8,536 nucleotides of DNA. It comes from Hyphomicrobiales bacterium (GTDB lineage: Bacteria > Pseudomonadota > Alphaproteobacteria > Rhizobiales > Aestuariivirgaceae). The stretch is taken from the NCBI GenBank assembly GCA_013002595.1, contig JABDJG010000427.1, positions 1-8,536 of the forward strand, written 5' to 3'. Shown here piece after piece: positions 6,684 to 8,536 of the stretch (position 1 is the stretch's first letter; each line of letters opens with the position of its first letter). The notes under the pieces were generated by a model. It worked only from the letters and a program-made list of their open reading frames with translations, did not search any database and was not told the origin of the DNA. The translations under genes were made by a program, and so were the position numbers.

Positions 6684-7439
6684 TCAGTCGTCGTCCTCAT
6701 CATCGTGCTCATCAAGAAAGTCTTCCCAGTCTTCACGTTTTTCGTCCATGATGTCGGTGATGACATCGAACAGGTTCTCGTCGATCGTTTCCAGCTGATC
6801 GAGGACACCTGTCATTTCCCAGATTGTGTAAAGCTCCACCGAGGTCTTCAGATTGACCTCCCAGGCGGTCGCCGTGGTGTTCAGTGTGGGCATCGGAATG
6901 GCCTTGCGCAATACTTTCAAGGGCGCATCGACCTTGCAGATGTTCGGCCCCCAGTCGGCGAAATGGTCCGGGTTGATCATGTCCGGCGCCAGTTGGTTGC
7001 CGGTCGAAATCAGCTTGAGCATTACCCGGCTGAACGGTCTGAGCACGTTCTTGGCCGATTCCATGCCATGCTTGATCGCCGTCTCGCGCATCAGCATGAT
7101 CAGGCCGCCGGGCGAGTTGCCGAAAGGACACCGCGCCGCACAGGTATAACACTGTGCACAGGCCCAGATCTTTTCCTGCATGGCATCATAGACGCCTTCA
7201 AGATTTTCGGTCCACAGCAGCTGGACAATCTCTCGCGGCGAGAAATCATAGTAGTGGGCAGCCGGACATGTCGCGGTACAGATGCCGCAGTTAAGGCATC
7301 CGTTCAGCTCATGGTCGTAGCGCATGTCGGCCTGGATATCCTGGAAGATTTCTTCCAGCTTTTCGCGTTCAACCGGCGCCTCACCGGTGAACGGGTCACC
7401 GATGTGTTCCTGAATACGGGTGGTTGCCGAATGCGACAT
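6684..7439 (-). CDS. shdrC1: sHdrC1, iron-sulfur heterodisulfide reductase-like subunit C
   Basis: A 251-residue HdrC-type electron carrier with two [4Fe-4S] motifs: Cys48, 51, 54 and 58-Pro (GCLNCGICTATCP) and Cys94, 97, 100 and 104-Pro (ACAQCYTCAARCP). The C-terminal half is helical and ends in a strongly acidic tail (about the last 25 residues, ending DEHDDEDDD), which HdrC2 here lacks. It is expected in the cytoplasm, paired with HdrB1 encoded next. An in-frame TTG lies at 7442, directly before the ATG at 7439. The ATG is preferred because GAGAGG lies about seven bases ahead; that site overlaps the TGA stop of the dsrE-like gene, so translation is probably coupled. Both cluster motifs are complete. 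Confidence 0.93.
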   Translation of the reverse strand: MSHSATTRIQEHIGDPFTGEAPVEREKLEEIFQDIQADMRYDHELNGCLNCGICTATCPAAHYYDFSPREIVQLLWTENLEGVYDAMQEKIWACAQCYTCAARCPFGNSPGGLIMLMRETAIKHGMESAKNVLRPFSRVMLKLISTGNQLAPDMINPDHFADWGPNICKVDAPLKVLRKAIPMPTLNTTATAWEVNLKTSVELYTIWEMTGVLDQLETIDENLFDVITDIMDEKREDWEDFLDEHDDEDDD

Positions 7440-7450
7440 CAATCAACCTC

Positions 7451-7828
7451 TCAGTAGGTGAGGACCTTGCAGTCCCCTTCCATGATCTCTTCGATCAGAT
7501 GCGCCCCACCGACGATGCCCTCGCATTCCGGAATCAAATCGTCCTTGGTCATGTCAAACAGATCGAGATTGGGTGAGCAGCAATAAAATTTGACGCCGGC
7601 ATCATGGGCATCCTTGATGAAGTCGAGAACCGACTTAGGCGAGCCTTCTTTCACAACGAGGTTTTCGGCAACACCCTTCTTCATTAATCTGCCCGAGGTT
7701 GCGGTGCAAATCACATCGACTTCATACTCCATGGCCGCAGCCACGGTCGCCTGGAAGATCGGGGCGCCCAGCTCTTCCCCGTTGCGGGGATCCGTGTTGG
7801 CCATGACAATCACGAGTTTATCGGACAT
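7451..7828 (-). CDS. dsrE3C: DsrE-family sulfurtransferase (DsrE3C-like)
   Basis: A 125-residue DsrE-fold protein (KLVIVMANTDPRNGEELGAP start, then MEYEVDVICTATSG). Adjacent cysteines sit at residues 83 and 84 (VKFYCCSPNLDLF), the arrangement I recall for DsrE3C proteins of sHdr loci, where the pair binds and hands on sulfane sulfur. An additional Cys41 and cysteines near the C-terminus (PECEG, GDCKV) are present. It should act in the cytoplasm, receiving sulfur from a TusA- or rhodanese-type donor and delivering it toward LbpA and sHdr. It is the first gene of the run; GGAGGG (7838-7843) lies nine bases before its ATG, the strongest ribosome binding site in the region. TusA, its usual partner, is not in the window. 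The DsrE family is certain; the 3C subtype is from the CC motif and context. Confidence 0.88.
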   Translation of the reverse strand: MSDKLVIVMANTDPRNGEELGAPIFQATVAAAMEYEVDVICTATSGRLMKKGVAENLVVKEGSPKSVLDFIKDAHDAGVKFYCCSPNLDLFDMTKDDLIPECEGIVGGAHLIEEIMEGDCKVLTY

Positions 7829-7837
7829 CTTTCATTT

Positions 7838-7843
7838 CCCTCC
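7838..7843 (-). promoter_or_regulatory. ribosome binding site of the dsrE-like gene
   Basis: GGAGGG on the minus strand, nine bases before the ATG at 7828. Confidence 0.7.
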
Positions 7844-7894
7844 ATCGCGGCTGCAATCAGCGTGCAGGCCATACCGAGCCGATTGTTATGTTTA

Positions 7895-7908
7895 TTAGAA
7901 TATTCTAA
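7895..7908. promoter_or_regulatory. perfect 14-bp palindrome, candidate sHdrR operator
   Basis: TTAGAATATTCTAA is identical to its own reverse complement. It lies about 67 bp upstream of the dsrE-like start, in the only sizeable non-coding gap of the minus-strand genes. AT-rich palindromes overlapping the -10 are typical operators for ArsR-family repressors of the BigR/SqrR type, and the window encodes such a regulator at 379-708. The link between the two is inference. Confidence 0.65.
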
Positions 7909-7930
7909 ACTATCTATCTATCGATGGAAA
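7902..7930 (-). promoter_or_regulatory. candidate sigma70-type promoter of the sHdr operon
   Basis: On the minus strand a TTTCCA (7925-7930) is followed after exactly 17 bases by TAGAAT (7902-7907), a 4/6 and a 5/6 match to the -35 and -10 consensus. The -10 lies wholly inside the palindrome, so a bound repressor would block it. The spacer contains three GATA units (7911-7922). The leader from here to the dsrE ribosome binding site would be about 55 bases. Confidence 0.5.
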
Positions 7931-7976
7931 GAGGGAAGTTGCCGCAACCATACCAAATTCCCCAAAAACCCTCAAT

Positions 7977-8536
7977 TCAGTCCGGTTGTTCCGCCTGCAT
8001 GAGCCCCGTTAGCTGCACAAGACCGGTCATAATCGGCACCAGTGCATCCTCGATTTCGCACTTCATGCTGCGCAGTTGCTGAAGGGTCGGGCCGGTATCC
8101 GCCGGCGTTTCTTCAAATTCCATGATCAGATCTTCAGCCATCGCAAGCTTGAATCCGGGATGGCCGCTAAACCCGAAAGCATTGTCACCGATCTGGAACA
8201 ATGCCGGGCGGCCCGCACCGTCCTTAGCCAGTATCCGTGCATAAGCCGGCGGGACCGGCGTATCGCGCATATAGACGATATTCGGGTAGCGCTCCGGCAG
8301 ATAGCCGTTGAGCGCATCTGGCGATGTCCGGGTCGCATGGCCCAATTCGAAAGTCAGCTCGCGCGCTTCGGATTTTCCATCCGCGGCAATCGCCAGGATC
8401 TGCGCACCAAGTCCGATCCCAATGACCGGTTTGCCGATCATCAACGCCATCCGGGCAAGGCTTATCTCGGCCTCGAGTGTTGGCACATCCCGGCCTCCCG
8501 CGCTGCCCCACGGCCCGCCACCAAGCAGGATCAAAC
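7977..8536 (-). CDS. class I glutamine-amidotransferase-like protein, 5' end outside window
   Basis: The C-terminal 186 or so residues of a GATase1-fold protein; the frame is open to the window edge and the N-terminal part is missing. Family landmarks are the LILLGGGPWG strand, PVIGIGLGAQILA at the nucleophile elbow, and FGFSGHPGFK at the histidine site. The elbow normally reads G-[IV]-C-LG-[AH]-Q; here the cysteine is glycine (codon at 8412-8414). The usual HPE is HPG, so two of the three catalytic residues appear lost and glutamine hydrolysis is unlikely. From memory, a glutamine-amidotransferase-like gene occurs beside the lipoate-assembly genes (lipS1, lipS2, sLpl, lipT) of sHdr-LbpA loci, so this may belong to that group, with the others beyond the right edge. 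It is not clearly in the sHdr transcript: 148 bp with a promoter candidate separate it from dsrE. I see no clear terminator after its stop. Confidence 0.8.
   Translation of the reverse strand, partial: LILLGGGPWGSAGGRDVPTLEAEISLARMALMIGKPVIGIGLGAQILAIAADGKSEARELTFELGHATRTSPDALNGYLPERYPNIVYMRDTPVPPAYARILAKDGAGRPALFQIGDNAFGFSGHPGFKLAMAEDLIMEFEETPADTGPTLQQLRSMKCEIEDALVPIMTGLVQLTGLMQAEQPD

Noticed and set aside
1605..7439. Methanogen-type heterodisulfide reductase
   Set aside because: HdrA is the short form, B and C are duplicated, and dsrE, lbpA and shdrH are present, all marking the sulfur-oxidising sHdr type.
6336..7457. Plus-strand open frame of 373 codons
   Set aside because: It is antisense to shdrC1 and shdrB1, whose translations carry clear ferredoxin and CGQC motifs; the plus-strand product has no recognisable motif.
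7933..7954. Inverted repeat GTTGC/GCAAC near 7940 as a terminator for the amidotransferase gene
   Set aside because: The arms are separated by a single base, too close for a hairpin, and no T-run follows.
1..8536. CRISPR arrays, tRNA or rRNA genes, insertion sequences
   Set aside because: I saw no regularly spaced repeats, no RNA gene signatures and no transposase; the window is nearly all coding.

Overview
This window appears to hold a nearly complete sulfur-oxidising heterodisulfide-reductase-like (sHdr) locus from a proteobacterium. An alphaproteobacterium related to the Hyphomicrobiales is my best guess, from gene content, the C1-B1-A-H-C2-B2 order and moderately high GC. The taxonomic call is an inference. 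The sHdr pathway oxidises protein-bound sulfane sulfur to sulfite in the cytoplasm and uses a dedicated lipoate-binding protein, LbpA.

Layout. From right to left, all on the minus strand: the truncated 3' part of a class I glutamine-amidotransferase-like gene (7977-8536); a 148-bp intergenic region with a candidate promoter whose -10 lies inside a perfect 14-bp palindrome; then a tight run of genes: dsrE-like (7451-7828), shdrC1 (6684-7439), shdrB1 (5284-6638, broken by a one-base frameshift), shdrA (4227-5279), shdrH (3352-4215), shdrC2 (2548-3336), shdrB2 (1605-2537), a small cysteine-containing unknown gene (1189-1608), lbpA (728-1168) and an ArsR-type regulator of the sHdrR/BigR/SqrR group (379-708). 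Gaps between these genes are 45 bp or less, and one junction is an ATGA overlap, so one transcript from the palindrome-bearing promoter is likely. A small unknown gene (10-336, plus strand, possibly 5'-truncated) runs convergently into the end of the operon.

How the genes work together. The DsrE-like sulfurtransferase (CysCys at residues 83-84) would pass sulfane sulfur toward the complex. HdrC1 and HdrC2 (two [4Fe-4S] sites each), HdrB1 and HdrB2 (CCG-type cluster proteins), HdrA (FAD plus [4Fe-4S]) and sHdrH would form or support the core oxidation machinery. LbpA, with a lipoyl lysine in SGKW, would carry intermediates on its lipoyl arm. The ArsR regulator carries two cysteines 66 residues apart, as in persulfide-responsive repressors, and probably acts on the palindrome upstream of dsrE. 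The amidotransferase-like gene fits the accessory genes reported near lipoate-assembly genes in such loci, but it lacks the nucleophilic cysteine. No TusA gene is present in the window.

The main oddities are the shdrB1 frameshift (with a TGATG stop/start overlap exactly at the break), the palindromic operator candidate, the cysteine-less amidotransferase, and two small genes I cannot assign.
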